A stretch of 64,000 nucleotides of DNA from Odiellus spinosus (lineage: Eukaryota > Arthropoda > Arachnida > Opiliones > Phalangiidae). The DNA lies in the NCBI GenBank assembly GCA_963920705.1, contig OY987231.1:8983424-9047423 (forward strand). Reading direction: 5' to 3'. Below are positions 1 to 10,519 of this stretch, piece by piece. Below the pieces are notes generated by a model that was not told the DNA's origin, ran no database searches, and saw nothing but the letters and a program-made list of their open reading frames with translations. The translations under genes were made by a program, and so were the position numbers. Each line of letters starts with the position of its first letter. Positions within the stretch are counted from its first letter, which is position 1.

Positions 1-235
1 GAACCTGGGGCATTTGCCCCTATTGCCCCCCCCCCCTCTCCGAGAAATGACTTGAATAGTCTCCAATTGAATTGTTAATTTTCACCTGAGCGATTCCGCC
101 AAAAAAACCTTTCCCATGCTAACTAGAAATTATTTCGCTGTCGTAATTTTAGGGTTTTTCGCCAAGGCTTGGTGACAACTAGGCCAACCTATAGACACAT
201 CCAATTATGAAATAGGCAAAGAACCTTTGTCGGTT

Positions 236-345
236 GAATTTTAGTCGAAACGGGTAATCTTCAAGGGAGGCAGCGGTTGGCGGGAGAGGTCTCGACTCTC
301 GAGGAAAAGAGATACGTGGAGGTACACCATCTACAATTTTTTATT
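236..345 (+). repeat. Dispersed repeat, related to 3499-3610
   Basis: Two stretches, here and at 3499-3610, share the order of words ttttagt-gaaa-ggtaatctt, then gggag, ggttggcg, gggagagg, gagatacgt and a caccat end. They run in the same orientation about 3.3 kb apart. The similarity is clear but diverged. No coding content or terminal repeats were recognised, so the class is unknown. Confidence 0.45.
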
Positions 346-660
346 TCCCGGTATTACCTAGTATGGCTATAGATTGGGGACTCTTTGGAGATATTTTCTC
401 TGCAGGCAATTTTCGAATCCATCTATTTAAAGAGATCCAATTACTATGGTAATTTAAGCGAAAATGCGCCCTTAATGAGAACGATTTGAGCTTTCGCTTT
501 ATTTGCCTTACAATTAGTGTTAGACCGTTTTTTCTCAGTTGAACGACGAGAGCTCAATCAGCTCATTAATTCTATCGACTTGTTCCCTCACCCTTGAGGC
601 ACTCTCGTCAGACACGAAAATGCAATGGGGAACCAATTACTTAGTTGTAATATCCATAGC

Positions 661-732
661 CTCCTCGATCACGCGCTTCGGCTGCGCTCGCGCTATAGAG
701 CGCGAGCGCAGCCGAAGCGCGTGATCGAGGAG
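661..732. repeat. Perfect 34-bp inverted repeat (hairpin) with 4-nt loop
   Basis: Arms at 661-694 and 699-732 are exact reverse complements separated by the loop atag. Weaker pairing continues outward on both sides (ccata on the left, tatgg on the right). The arms are very GC-rich compared with the surroundings. No tRNA features or open frame of interest are present. It could be a foldback element or a structured RNA source; the sequence alone does not decide. Confidence 0.85.
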
Positions 733-1193
733 TCTATGGTTGTAGAAAATCTCGCGCGTCATCTTGGGCTTTTGCGTTCGGGTTTAATTTTGAGATTATA
801 ACATGTTTGTCCTTACAACATTGGAATTGATCTATATTCACGGGAATTAGGTCATTTCCAAGATTGCGAGGATAATTCTTTGTAGTTCGATCTCTCCTTA
901 ATCTTCCTAGGTTCGTTTATTAAATACATAATCATAAATGGTTCAATATTAATTACTTGCAATTACCAAGAGTATATTGATTTTTAATCTATTACTCGAG
1001 TCAAAAATGACGGACTTTAAAAAATGATAGCAAATGAGTAAATGGCGTTTTTTAATATTAATTAGTATATTATTTATAAGACAATCATATGCGTAATATA
1101 TTAAAATTACTGGAATTTCTCTTACTTTATTCCAGTCGTTTCTTTGTTAAACATCGCGTAATAAAATGTTATAATATTGTTAGGCGTAATTGG

Positions 1194-1318
1194 CGTTTGA
1201 AATTAGGTTTAATCCACGTTTGAAATTAGGCTTAGTGGACGTTTGAAATTAGGCTTAATTGACGTTTGAAATTAGGCTTAATCGAAGTTTAAAATTAGGT
1301 TTACTCGTCGTTTCAAAG
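1194..1318 (+). repeat. 23-bp tandem repeat, about 5 copies
   Basis: Five consecutive 23-bp units begin with cgtttgaaattagg and differ at a few positions, followed by a partial unit cgtttcaaa. The array stops about 30 bp before the splice acceptor of the first visible GPCR exon. Confidence 0.85.
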
Positions 1319-1347
1319 ACATCATGTATTTATTTTTTGTTCCACAG

Positions 1348-1761
1348 GTGTTATCCGTAAACGTGAGCATCTTTAGTCTAACAGCCATAGCCCTGGAACG
1401 ATATCGCGCCATTATGTACCCGTTAAAAGCCAGAACGACGAAAAGTAGAGTTAAAATATCTATTATATTCATCTGGGTCCTCGCGGCTACTTCGGCCGTA
1501 CCTTACGCGATGGCGTTACGAGTTAGCATGATCTTGGATCCTGACACCGGAAATTACACGAAACCATTCTGCAAAGTTTTGGATTTCAACCCACTGGCAT
1601 GGAAAATCTACAACCATTCCCTGGTCGTTCTTCAGTATCTTTTGCCTCTCTGCGTAATTGTTTACGTTTACGGTCGAATGGGATTGAGACTTCGAGAAGA
1701 AAACGCGCCGGGAAATTCTCAAGAAGCCAGGGACGCTGGATTGCTGAGAAACAAGAGAAAG
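1348..1761 (+). CDS. Lkr: GPCR exon: TM3 end to start of TM6 (138 codons)
   Basis: Acceptor ttccacag precedes GTG, and donor gtattt follows AAG; both boundaries are phase 0. The exon encodes the end of TM3 (VLSVNVSIFSLTAIALERY), TM4 (a hydrophobic run around IIFIWVLAATSAVPYAM), extracellular loop 2 with NYT and a Cys, TM5 (LLPLCVIVYVYGRM), and the basic third intracellular loop ending NKRK. The ATG at 1324 lies in the intron and is not a start. Confidence 0.85.
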
Positions 1762-4700
1762 GTATTTATCTTGAATTGTGTTTGCGCGACTAAATAATGG
1801 TCGTAACAAACACCAGATGAAAATGGCACGCGGTTTCGTTAGAGCTTAGGAAATTAAAAGTCCAGTATAATTAATTACCATGGGTACTACCTGGAATGTA
1901 TACCGCTTTACCCTTATACCAACACCTCCTATATTTTATCAAAGCCAGTGCACGCTCCTATATGGGCTGTAGCAGAAGGGAACTTAGCTTGTATAGGATT
2001 GTTATTTTTCTTCTCGATAGGTTACGGGATCATTCAGCGATTTTGCGGACATGTCTCTCCTGTTACCGTGGCAACAGGACGTAGGGATCATGTTACTACA
2101 TCGGGTTGCCACGGTAACGCTAGAGACGCTTCTGCAAAATCGTTGGTTAATCGCGCCTCTATAGTGGAAAACTTAATTTCCCCCAAGTTTTGGGGTTTTT
2201 TGTTTCGCGTGCACTGTCTTTGATAAAATATAGGAGACGTTGCTTATACCCTACGCTGTAATGAAAAAGGCTACTTGGTCATCTATCCGTCATTGCATTT
2301 CGTATTTTTCTAGTCACATGATTGGGTTTTAAAAATACTTCTGTATACTTTCCAATAATACTGCTGTTGCCGTCTAAAAAATTCTAGTATCGTGCAGTAC
2401 GCTACTATTGAAATAAAAATAAAAAACTTCAACATCTACGTTTTCCCTGAAGCTCTGCCCACTTTCACACTCCACAAGGTACAAAAAAAGGGCCCAAATA
2501 ATTATTTCGAGTAAAGCGGTATTAACAAGGACTCATTTACGACCTTAGAACGTGGGAGTAAAAATATTCCGTACTTGATATAGATACGAGAAAGCGTTTG
2601 ATCAAAAATAATTCAGTAAATCCGAAAATGAACTGAGGAAAGAACAAGGCTTAGGTTATTGAATTTGCATAGGAATAAAAAAATTAAACACCATAGTATG
2701 CTCTCTAAAAGCTTTTAGAGTGGTTGGGAGGATGATACCATAAACTAAGACCGTATTCCCGCAAGTTCTTTGGTACTTTCCTTTCGAGTAGCGAAACAAA
2801 ACCTTTCTTTATTACAAAACCAATTAAATTAAATCCGTATTTAAAAGGAGAAATGCTTGTTATGAGAAACTCATTTATTTTAAGAACTTGGTACTTCCGT
2901 CCTAGCATACTGGGTATATGTATCCCAGATGTTTGGAGTAAAATTTCAGGACAAAACCTTGAGAATTACTCCCTCGCGTAAAAAGAAACGCAAGGGTACG
3001 CTATTTTTAGAGGTTTGAGAAAACACGAAGTGGCAGCAAGCAATGTTTCTATAGGTAAATAAATGTGTTCTTGGTACTTTTTCTTACGCTGCACTTGTAA
3101 TATTACTATATATACGAATAAATTAAAGCCAGTTACAGTACCCAATTTAATTAAATTCATGCGCTAATTAGTTATGAAACGAATAAACATAGCCTAATAA
3201 TTTTACCTAGGAATTTTCTAAAATTATACTATAGGGAGTAGCGGAATTATATTTTAACCCCCTTTTGGCGAAATTTATGAAAGTGCCGAAGCGTGTACTC
3301 TGTAGGTTGAAACTGCGAACAACAAGATTTTGCGGCTCACAATTTTGCATTATAGCCAAGCTGTGGACTCTACTAGCTGTACCCCAATATATAATACGTG
3401 TATTTGTTTTAACCTTGTCCTTGGTTAACAAACAAATAGACAGAGGTCGATTTAGGAAATATGCCCTTAACCTTTTACAGGGACGCAGCCATTGTAGGTT
3501 TAATTTTAGTAGAAAGTGGTAATCTTAGAGGGAGACAAAGGTTGGCGGAGGGACGGGAGAGGACCCAAAGAAGAGAGATACGTAGAGGAGCACCATTAAC
3601 AGTTTTTAAATCCCTCTCGGCTATTGCAGAATATGGCGTGGAGTGAGGGCTCCTTTAAGGAAGTTTCGTCTTTTTGTTTTAACATACAAATTGTATGTTT
3701 AAAAGGCCTAATAATATATCCCCTTCAGACGCGCCTAATTTGGCTGTTTAATACTTTTTAACGCGTGGATTGATAGTAAAGGAACTTATCTCTTCAGTAA
3801 GAGAGTACTTATTTATCCCCCTTATAGTGCAGGTACGTACGAACGCCTTCAAAGACGGCCCACCAAGAGTGAGGACTTTTTTATCAGTAAATAAACGACA
3901 GCTGGGTTTCACTTTCACCACTCGCATTTCCCTAACAAGGAGACTACACGAGGTGTTTGTCGCCGATTTTGTCCAAAGACTGGTATAAGTTAACAAAATC
4001 CCCAAAAGGAGACATCACATTTAAAAGAGATTTTGGTTAAATCCGTAAATCATTGCATAAAATTTTGGTAAACCTAGAAAATCCCATGCTTTTTGAAATG
4101 GAGATTTTTTTCGATTGAAATGGAAAAAAACGTTTTCGGTTACCATGGCAAAACTATTGGGTAGTGCGACGTCTCCTTTTGGGGATTCTCATATCTCATA
4201 TAGGTCTACATTATAAAATCGGCGATAAACACCCCGGGTAATTTCGAGAGAAATTTGAAAAATGAGAAAAGCGCCGAGTCGATTTCGTTCAGTTCGAATT
4301 AAAATTATACTTTCTGTCAAAAATAATTATTCAACGAGTTACAAACACAATGTACTAATTAGTTGGAGATATATCCTTGAGTATACATTTATTGATGTAC
4401 CTTAAGGGCTCATCCGTACTTGATTCATTTCGTAACTCTTAAATTGGCGCCCCGTACGACAAAACGTCATAGAACATTTTCGTTTTAAAAAGACCCATAG
4501 AAGCCACTGTAGCTCGGTCCTACCACTATTTTCGAAACACCCTGTGTATTGAATAGAATCGTTTTTTCTCGATCTTTTCGATTGGAGTTAATAAAAAATC
4601 CGTGACAGCCTCATATGAAACGTTTGATACTCCCCCAAAAAGGGGCTTCTTATCCTATTCTAATTAAAACTTTGTTTTCATTTAAATATAAAGGTTATCA

Positions 4701-6210
4701 AGATGCTAGTCATTATCGTGGGACTGTTCGCATTTTGCTGGTTACCTTTACAGTCTTACAACGTCTTTCAGGACATATTTCCAAATATTAACGAGTAAGA
4801 AAAATATACGCAAATAATTCGCGACAACTACGAATAAGTGCTAACCAATTTTTCAAATTATACAGATACAAATACATCAACGTGCTCTGGTTCGCGGCTC
4901 ATTGGCTAGCCATGAGTAATTCTTGCTACAACCCGTTCGTCTACGCCATTTACAATGTAAGTCTGCTTAAATTTTTTCCACGATTTCGGGATTCCTAAAA
5001 TCACAAAATCTCAAAATCTTTGGCCCCATTTGGGAGAAGTTCGAGGCCCCTGCCAAATCTCAACATAGGCCTCAGCCTATCCCAACATAGCTGTAGCGAA
5101 TCCACTGCCTATTATGACGAAGTGGGACCCCCTTGGAGATATTTTCTCTGTAGGGAATTTTTGAACCGTCTATTCAAGATGTAGTTTGATGTTGCAAAGT
5201 AATTAACGCAATATATTAACGATGACATTGAATATAGAAGTGCGACTCAATAGCGAGAAACTGCGAACCCTTTTATGTGATTATGGCTATCAAATCAACG
5301 AAATAAGATCGCGAGTTTCTGAATTTGACAGATAAAAGAAAAATATTAGGCCCATTCGCTTCCGAATTATTTTTGACGCGATTTTATAATAATCTTGACA
5401 TACACTGGAAAAGCAATTTAAATCTCTGAAGGAATATATGTTGTCCAGCAAAGATCAAAAAACTTTCTCCCTTAAGTATCTAAAACAAATCAAATCGGCA
5501 TATTCAAAATTTTATACCTCTGCCGGTTAACACGAAATGAAAATGTCAAAAATATATATGACGTATTTTATTTCGGAACGTAATTAACGATAATTTTCAT
5601 ACGTTTTTTAACGATCTTTCAGAAAATGTTACCCAATTTCCATTTAGAGTTCATAAAAATTCCTGACAGCCTCACTTTAACAGACTACGTATTTCCAAAC
5701 TTTTTTTATTCTATTACCAAGAAATGTTGAAATGGAAATTTAGAAAATGTTTGGTATTTGAAAAGTTTTAATAATTTAGAATCAACAGCTGTAGAGGCAC
5801 TTTTGTCTTTGACGTAAAATATGAAGAATGTGTCGCCAAAACCTTAATCGATTTTATACTTTTATACACAACATTTCTTCTCCAGATAATGATGATTGAA
5901 GTTTAAAGAAAATGATCGATGTGCCATGGTCCTTACTTAGTCCCCCATAAATCGGAAACTGACCCAAAAAAACTTTTATCAAATATGTTATTTAATATCG
6001 AGAAATCAGTATATATAATTTTTTTAATCACAGCACCATTTCCAAAAAGTTCTTCGTGATCGTTTACCTTGTTGGAACAGATCGAGGGAGCCTAAAATTT
6101 ACAGAATGAATTGCGTGACCCCTAAAATTGAAGTTCAAGGTCAAGTTAACCTCCTGTTAAGGCGCCAACATCAAAGGACATCTTCAAATCCCACGGCGAC
6201 GTCGGAATGA
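1348..6210 (+). CDS. Lkr: Kinin (leucokinin)-like neuropeptide receptor, class A GPCR, 3' part
   Basis: Plasma-membrane G-protein-coupled receptor expected to bind kinin-type neuropeptides, which control diuresis and gut muscle in insects. Four exons join in frame: 1348-1761, 4694-4794, 4866-4956 and 6034-6210, ending in TGA. They cover the end of TM3 to the C-terminus, about 260 residues. Visible marks are the ERY version of the DRY motif, an extracellular-loop-2 Cys (KPFCKV), an N-glycosylation site (NYT), the third-loop string APGNSQEARD, TM6 FCWLPLQSYN, and TM7 LAMSNSCYNPFVYAIYN with the NPxxY motif. The APGN-RD loop followed by NKRKVIKML and the SNSCYNPF helix are what I recall of kinin receptors; RYamide/luqin and tachykinin receptors fit less well. 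The N-terminal exons are not in the window. The last exon gives a short tail, and an alternative last exon cannot be excluded. Confidence 0.8.
2053..2127. repeat. Inverted repeat with two X-box-like motifs
   Basis: Arms 2053-2075 and 2105-2127 pair over 23 bp with three mismatches. Each arm carries a 14-bp word matching the RFX X-box pattern GTNRCCNNRGYAAC: GTTACCGTGGCAAC on the left and GTTGCCACGGTAAC on the right. It sits in the first visible intron of the GPCR. The match to the consensus is seen directly. Regulatory use is inference, and the match may simply follow from the palindrome. Confidence 0.5.
3499..3610 (+). repeat. Dispersed repeat, related to 236-345
   Basis: This is the second copy of the repeat described at 236-345, in the same orientation, inside the GPCR intron. 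The rest of the intron (1762-4693) shows no exon or recognised element. Confidence 0.45.
4551..4617 (-). mobile_element. MITE-A fragment (terminal piece)
   Basis: This short piece matches the end of the MITE-A family: a degenerate cgttttt/cgatctttt region, ggagtt, then aatccgtgacagcctca. The outermost bases of the end have decayed. It lies in the intron just before the TM6 exon of the GPCR. Confidence 0.6.
4694..4794 (+). CDS. Lkr: GPCR exon: TM6
   Basis: The acceptor is ataaag before GTT, and the donor gtaaga follows GA (phase 2). It encodes VIKMLVIIVGLFAFCWLPLQ and then SYNVFQDIFPNIN. The CWLP motif of TM6 is intact. The reading frame joins both neighbouring exons without a shift. Confidence 0.85.
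4866..4956 (+). CDS. Lkr: GPCR exon: TM7
   Basis: This 91-bp exon lies between acceptor tatacag and donor gtaagt. Its first base completes the GA of the previous exon to Glu. It encodes YKYINVLWFAAHW and then LAMSNSCYNPFVYAIYN, which contains the NPxxY motif. The preceding intron is only 71 bp. Confidence 0.85.
5497..5680 (-). mobile_element. MITE-A, internally deleted copy
   Basis: Sequence matching one internal part of MITE-A (ttatacctctg, then gaaaatgtcaaaaata, gacgta, acgtaattaacgataattttcatacg) jumps directly to the terminal part (acgatctttcagaaaatg to ctgacagcctcactttaa). The central third found in full copies is missing. It lies in the last intron of the GPCR. Confidence 0.75.
6034..6210 (+). 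CDS. Lkr: GPCR last exon: cytoplasmic tail
   Basis: Acceptor tttttaatcacag precedes CAC in phase 0, and the frame runs 58 codons to TGA. It begins HHFQKVLRDRLPCWNRSRE, which aligns with the amphipathic helix after NPxxY (normally of the type EKFKREF), with a Cys at the usual palmitoylation position. The rest is basic and Ser/Thr-rich, ending in SSNPTATSE. The assignment rests on phase, position and helix 8-like character. Confidence 0.65.
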   Translation, partial: HHFQKVLRDRLPCWNRSREPKIYRMNCVTPKIEVQGQVNLLLRRQHQRTSSNPTATSE

Positions 6211-8068
6211 TTCGTTACAACCATTCCAAAAAGTCTGCGTTTTTAAATTCGCAACATATCAGTAAGTATATTTGAAAAAAATTGGATTTAATTGATATTT
6301 AATTACACCATGTTAGAGTTTAATTAACCGGTGAGGTGTTCTTTAGAGATGATCCTTCTACAGTGACCACTAACCAGTGGAATTGTGCCATTCTACGGGT
6401 GAAAGGTCAGAAAAGTGAAGTGGAATATGATCTTGAGCCCATCGTATAAGAGACTTTCCGAATGTCATTCCTGATATTAAACTATAAGATAATCTTTATG
6501 GACGACCCCCATGACAAAATCTATATTTACTTATATGCTCATAAAAAAGTTATTTAATAATGACAATGTATTTTGTAAAACTAGTCACTAGCTCACCTCA
6601 ATTACTAATCCTTTTTATTTTTTTATACTGAAAAGTGAAAATGTAAGAATTTATCGTGAAACATTGATTTTTATAGTATTAACTATATACTGTATTACGA
6701 ATATAGGAATTCCATTAGCCATGCCTAAAGCTATGGAGAAAAGTTATTATATAACTCGGAGATAATTTGAGTTTAGCCTTCCTTAAACAAGGTTTACTAC
6801 TTTATAACTCATCTTAGTATCTCATTGGTTCCCCCAATTCACGTCATCTTGACAACAAGCTGGAAAATAAGTCCACCATTCTTAAAGAAAGGGCGATTTG
6901 TTTTAATTTTTTAAAACCAGTAATTTTTGACGGGTAATGACTAAGTTAAAAATAATTCTGTGAAGAACTTAATTAAAATTTTCGCCTTAAATTAATCAAA
7001 AAGCGGTCTTGACGAATATATATATTTCGCCATAATTTTAAATTAAAAACTAATACATTGTATTAATTTATTTATAGTTTAAAGGTAAGAAAAAATTGGT
7101 TAAGGTTAAAAAAGTTTGTAAAAAAATTTAATTTTTTTCTTATTTTACCTACTTTTTAATATTGTAATAATGTAAAAATTCATTTTTCAAGATATGAATG
7201 ATTAATCACTTATGACCGAGGTCCTCAGTGAATTTTCTTAACAGAATTTAATCTCTAATTCAGTTAAATCAATTCAACCGCGAAATTAATGTAACCACAA
7301 TTTACCCAAGAATCTACTAACTCCCGCGATATGGGTTGATATGGTTTCATAAGCATGACTAAATTTTTTTTTTGTCTTGTTCATCAATAATCTCGTAATT
7401 TAGAACAAACCAGGCGCATAACTTGAATTCATATCAACTTCAAAATAGCCTTTGCCCTTTTGATTAACGGTAGCTTTGTCATGTAACTAAAATTTTATTG
7501 AATCGTTTGAATTAGGGTTAATTTTCTATCCTGAACAGTAAATTTGCAGCCTAAGTTGTACGGCAGCGAAATTTAAAAACTTTTCCCATTAGTGTTACAA
7601 TATTACTAGTATTTAAGCATTCTTCGCGTCATTACCCATTAACGGTAACTAACTACATATCGATTATCGCAGGCCAAGTCCATAATGGGAAACTCGTTGT
7701 AAGATAATTCTTTCTTCAACCACATTGTTAGTCATTGTTGAAATAATTGTTTAGAAGAACTTCTCTCTTTTTTAATTTCCAATTAAATATTGTTTCTGAA
7801 CCAAAGAGGTTTTTCCCCAATGTCAGAACCCGAAGTACAATATTATAAATGATTAATATGAAACAATGAAGCCTTGTATGAATACACTCACATACGTATA
7901 ATATTAATGAAATAAAGGAATATATATATTATTTAGTTTTCACAAAGCACTTTATTACCAATTAAGCGTAATCTACAAAACATAAAATTGATTTAAATTG
8001 AACATTACGTTTTATTAAGAACAAGTGCATTGAAAAAATAATTGAATTTATTAATTAAAATTATTAAT
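6211..8068. other. Intergenic stretch between GPCR and NDP kinase
   Basis: AT-rich sequence with no supported exon. The two genes converge here, so both 3' UTRs should lie in it. Several tttatt words near 8012-8050 are possible AATAAA-type signals on the - strand for the NDP kinase. No transposon ends were recognised. Confidence 0.5.
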
Positions 8069-8192
8069 TTAGTTTTCTTCATACACCCAGCTTTCTTGAG
8101 CCGGAGTCCAGCTGGTCAATTCCTTATCAGAGAACCACAAAGCGATTTCTTTGTTAGCGCTTTCAACAGCGTCACTGCCATGAATGATATTT
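8069..8192 (-). CDS. awd: NDPK exon 4 (catalytic His)
   Basis: The acceptor ttcttag is read on the - strand. The first base completes an Arg codon from exon 3. It encodes [11 protein letters not shown], then NKEIALWF and WVYEEN before TAA. It contains the catalytic His119. Confidence 0.95.
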
Positions 8193-9067
8193 CTAAGAAA
8201 GAAAAAGATAAGTTTAAACTTTCTCTTTTGTTTTTACTTTGATAATTAATTACCTTCCAACTTGAACGCAAAGATCTCCTCGGATGGTACCAGGCTTGGA
8301 TTGAATAGGGTTGGTCTCACCAATGAGAACTCGTCCAGTTTCAACAGCATTTAGACCTTCCCAAACCTTAAAGGCAGGATTAGATCATAACTCATTAGGG
8401 GCAATTATATGTTATGTCTTGGCCTAAAAACTTTGGTTTTTATATTAGAAACTCACCATAGGAACAACTGGGCCCATTTGCATATATTTAACAAGTCCTC
8501 CGAAAAATGGCCTGCTAGACAAATCGGAATAATGCTTTTGGAGTAGAGGTTCATCAGCCTAGGACAAAGAAAAGGAACAAATTCGTGATGTTGCATATAA
8601 TAAAGTCAATATGTTAAAACTTTGCTACTACATGGAAAAATAGGCAAATAAGCATTTTTAGGATAGTTAAGTAATAATATTTAAATGGAAATATTTCGCC
8701 CATAAACTAGACTGGGGAAGAGAGTTAGGTTAGTCATCTAATGGGGAACCTTCCTGAAGACCCGGACATAGGAATTATGCCCTCATTTACATAAAGCCGG
8801 CTCTTCACTATGAAGATGAAAGGGAGTCCGCTATACTAGACAGACAGTCACAAAGATACAAAACTCACAAGCAAGTTGGCCTTCACAAGACAACGTGTCC
8901 ATGACAAAGGCTTAAGTGTATAAACCCAAGTTTTTTACCTGCATAAATTTCATAGCTACAAGCTTGAATCCTTTATTTTCAAATCGTTGGATAATTTGAC
9001 CTACGAGTCCTCTTTGAACTCCGTCTGGTTTAATCATAATAAAGGTTCTTTCACGTTGAACAGCCAT
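8069..9067 (-). CDS. awd: Nucleoside diphosphate kinase (NDPK/NM23, awd-like)
   Basis: It transfers the gamma-phosphate from a nucleoside triphosphate (usually ATP) to nucleoside diphosphates through a phospho-histidine, supplying GTP, CTP, UTP and dNTPs in the cytosol; the family is normally hexameric. Four exons on the - strand (9067-8939, 8558-8457, 8366-8254, 8192-8069) join to 155 codons plus stop TAA, close to the usual 152-153. Visible marks are the N-terminal [17 protein letters not shown] with Lys13, [11 protein letters not shown], the GETNP and KPGTIRGD segments, and the catalytic NIIHGSD with His119. The C-terminus is WVYEEN, slightly longer than the common WIYE. Upstream in-frame ATGs exist, but the start at 9067 gives the family N-terminus MAVQRERTF. 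All splice sites are GT-AG. No broken residues are seen. Confidence 0.96.
8254..8366 (-). CDS. awd: NDPK exon 3
   Basis: It encodes [20 protein letters not shown] and then [15 protein letters not shown]. The start is phase 0, and the end is phase 2 before donor gtaatt. Confidence 0.95.
8457..8558 (-). CDS. awd: NDPK exon 2
   Basis: It encodes [20 protein letters not shown] and then [13 protein letters not shown], 34 codons with both ends in phase 0. The donor is gtgagt and the acceptor is cctag. Confidence 0.95.
8939..9067 (-). CDS. awd: NDPK exon 1 with start codon
   Basis: It encodes [20 protein letters not shown] and then [20 protein letters not shown] to FMQ, 43 codons, with donor gtaaaa. 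The ATG at 9067 is preceded by tagaa and gives the conserved family N-terminus. Confidence 0.95.
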
Positions 9068-9181
9068 TTCTACGAGCAAATAAATTGGTACGTCTGAAGG
9101 AATTAACACCGGCGAACAAGAGAGAGAAAACTGCTGAGAGCGTGAGAAAGGAAGCCGACAAAGTAATATAGAGTTGTTCTA

Positions 9182-9189
9182 TGACGTCA
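9182..9189. promoter_or_regulatory. CRE-like palindrome TGACGTCA upstream of NDPK
   Basis: A perfect 8-bp CREB/ATF site lies about 115 bp upstream of the NDPK start codon, in the expected promoter or 5' UTR region. The word is seen directly. Its use as a promoter element is inferred from position only; the same word occurs elsewhere in the window (for example near 38994 and 57357). Confidence 0.35.
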
Positions 9190-10500
9190 CGCTCGTATTT
9201 GGATTTTAATTGGAGGAAGAGGAAGTATGAGTTTTGGTCTATTTTTTTCAACGACAATGAACTTAATATTATTTTTTGTTACAAAATAATCGTGAAAAAA
9301 TTATGATTAGCACAGTTTTATTCAATTAAAAATTTAAATGAAATTTCGTCGGGCGGGGCTTCGGAATTGACTAGGGAATCTGGAACAAAATAAGCCTTTT
9401 TGAATCGATCATCTAGGTAAGTGCGGACATCTGAGAAATTTGGTAATTTAGATAAGGTTTTTGGTAAAGCTAGAAATCCATATTTATTTTAAGGCTATAA
9501 AATGAAACTTTAAATTTCAAAAAATTAACTTAAATGTGAATGTTTTTATTTTTGGATTATATCTAATTTAAAATATCGCTATAAGATGGCTATGGTGCGC
9601 CAAAATGAATTTAAGAGAGGAAAAATAAGTGTTTTTCAACTGGTGGAGGGTGATCCAAGATCTCTCTTCAGTCTCTTCACCTGTGTAATTTTCATTTGAT
9701 GATTTCGATCCAGCTAGATCCTTGACTGTACGTTAGATTTGATGACTTATGTAGAAATAATTTAAGGGGTCGTACATAAATGACTGTATTCAAAGTTATT
9801 ATGAAACCCACTTTGGGGGGAAGTATGAAACTGTCCACGTTAATAATTTAGGCACCGATCTGATGAAACGTTTTGAAAATGGCTTCAAGGGGCTAAAACC
9901 CTGTACACCGATCAGTTTAGCACTGTCAAAGGCAGGGATTTCAAAGAATAGGCGTTAACGTTTTAGTACAGTCAAGGGTACAGACAACCCTTAACTTCAA
10001 AGTTTTGGCAAATTGAAACAATTCTTTGAATTCAATCAAGATAGTTTTGACCAAGAAACGAGATTTCCCATCAAAATCAAAGTTGAGGCTTAAATCAAGC
10101 TTTTCGTTTATTATCCAAATTATCAACCTTCATTTGATAAATATAAGCTTCTCATGGAAATCAATCGAAAGCAGAAGCTTGAAATACTTCTTTGAAAAGC
10201 GGGCTTTAGGCGAAACCCCTCGCTCCTCTGTGGGGGCATTCGGAGACTGAGAGTTGGGCATTTTTTACTTCCGAAACGTAGTTAAAACAACCAAAAGACA
10301 CAAAAAGTCCATTGCAAGGTTAATTTTTTAGATAATATTGCAATGTTGTTCACGAGTTTTAACACCAGCCTTCGAAATTTTAAATACAAAATTTAGTGGG
10401 AGAAAGCCTACCCATAAATAAATTCTAAACACAAAAATTAATTGAAAAATAAAAATAAAAAACAGTCCATGAGCTCCTAAGAATAATTTGATTCCTTTCA
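9190..10500. other. Intergenic stretch between divergent NDPK and RTK starts
   Basis: No exon was supported. The ATG of the NDPK at 9067 (- strand) and the proposed RTK start at 10848 (+ strand) point away from each other, so promoters of both genes should lie in this stretch. A dispersed repeat is present at 9901-9982. Confidence 0.45.
9901..9982 (-). repeat. Dispersed repeat, inverted relative to 32158-32250
   Basis: The reverse complement reads ctgtacccttgactgtacta, then gaaatccctgcctttgacag and tgctaaa. This matches 32158-32250 in word order, and there it also carries two attacgYgtaatc palindromes. It is an unclassified element. Confidence 0.6.
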
Positions 10501-10519
10501 ATTATATCTAAATATTGCG

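Larger units (their letters stand above)
1..1347. other. Non-coding sequence upstream of the first visible GPCR exon
   Basis: No exon could be supported here. The receptor exon that follows begins inside transmembrane helix 3, so this stretch is probably part of the intron that precedes it. The exons for the N-terminus, TM1 and TM2 are either further upstream, outside the window, or were missed. It holds a C-rich start, a long perfect hairpin (661-732), a 23-bp tandem repeat (from 1194), and two pieces of dispersed repeat: one near 236-345 resembling 3499-3610, and one near 381-412 resembling 5132-5165. Confidence 0.5.

Noticed and set aside
1324..1347. ATG at 1324 as a start for the GPCR
   Set aside because: It precedes a clear splice acceptor (ttccacag) and would start the protein in the middle of TM3; homology begins exactly after the acceptor.
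8912..8938. Extension of NDPK exon 1 into VKNLGLYT
   Set aside because: The frame runs past donor gtaaaa into the intron; the family sequence continues instead with [10 protein letters not shown] from the next exon.
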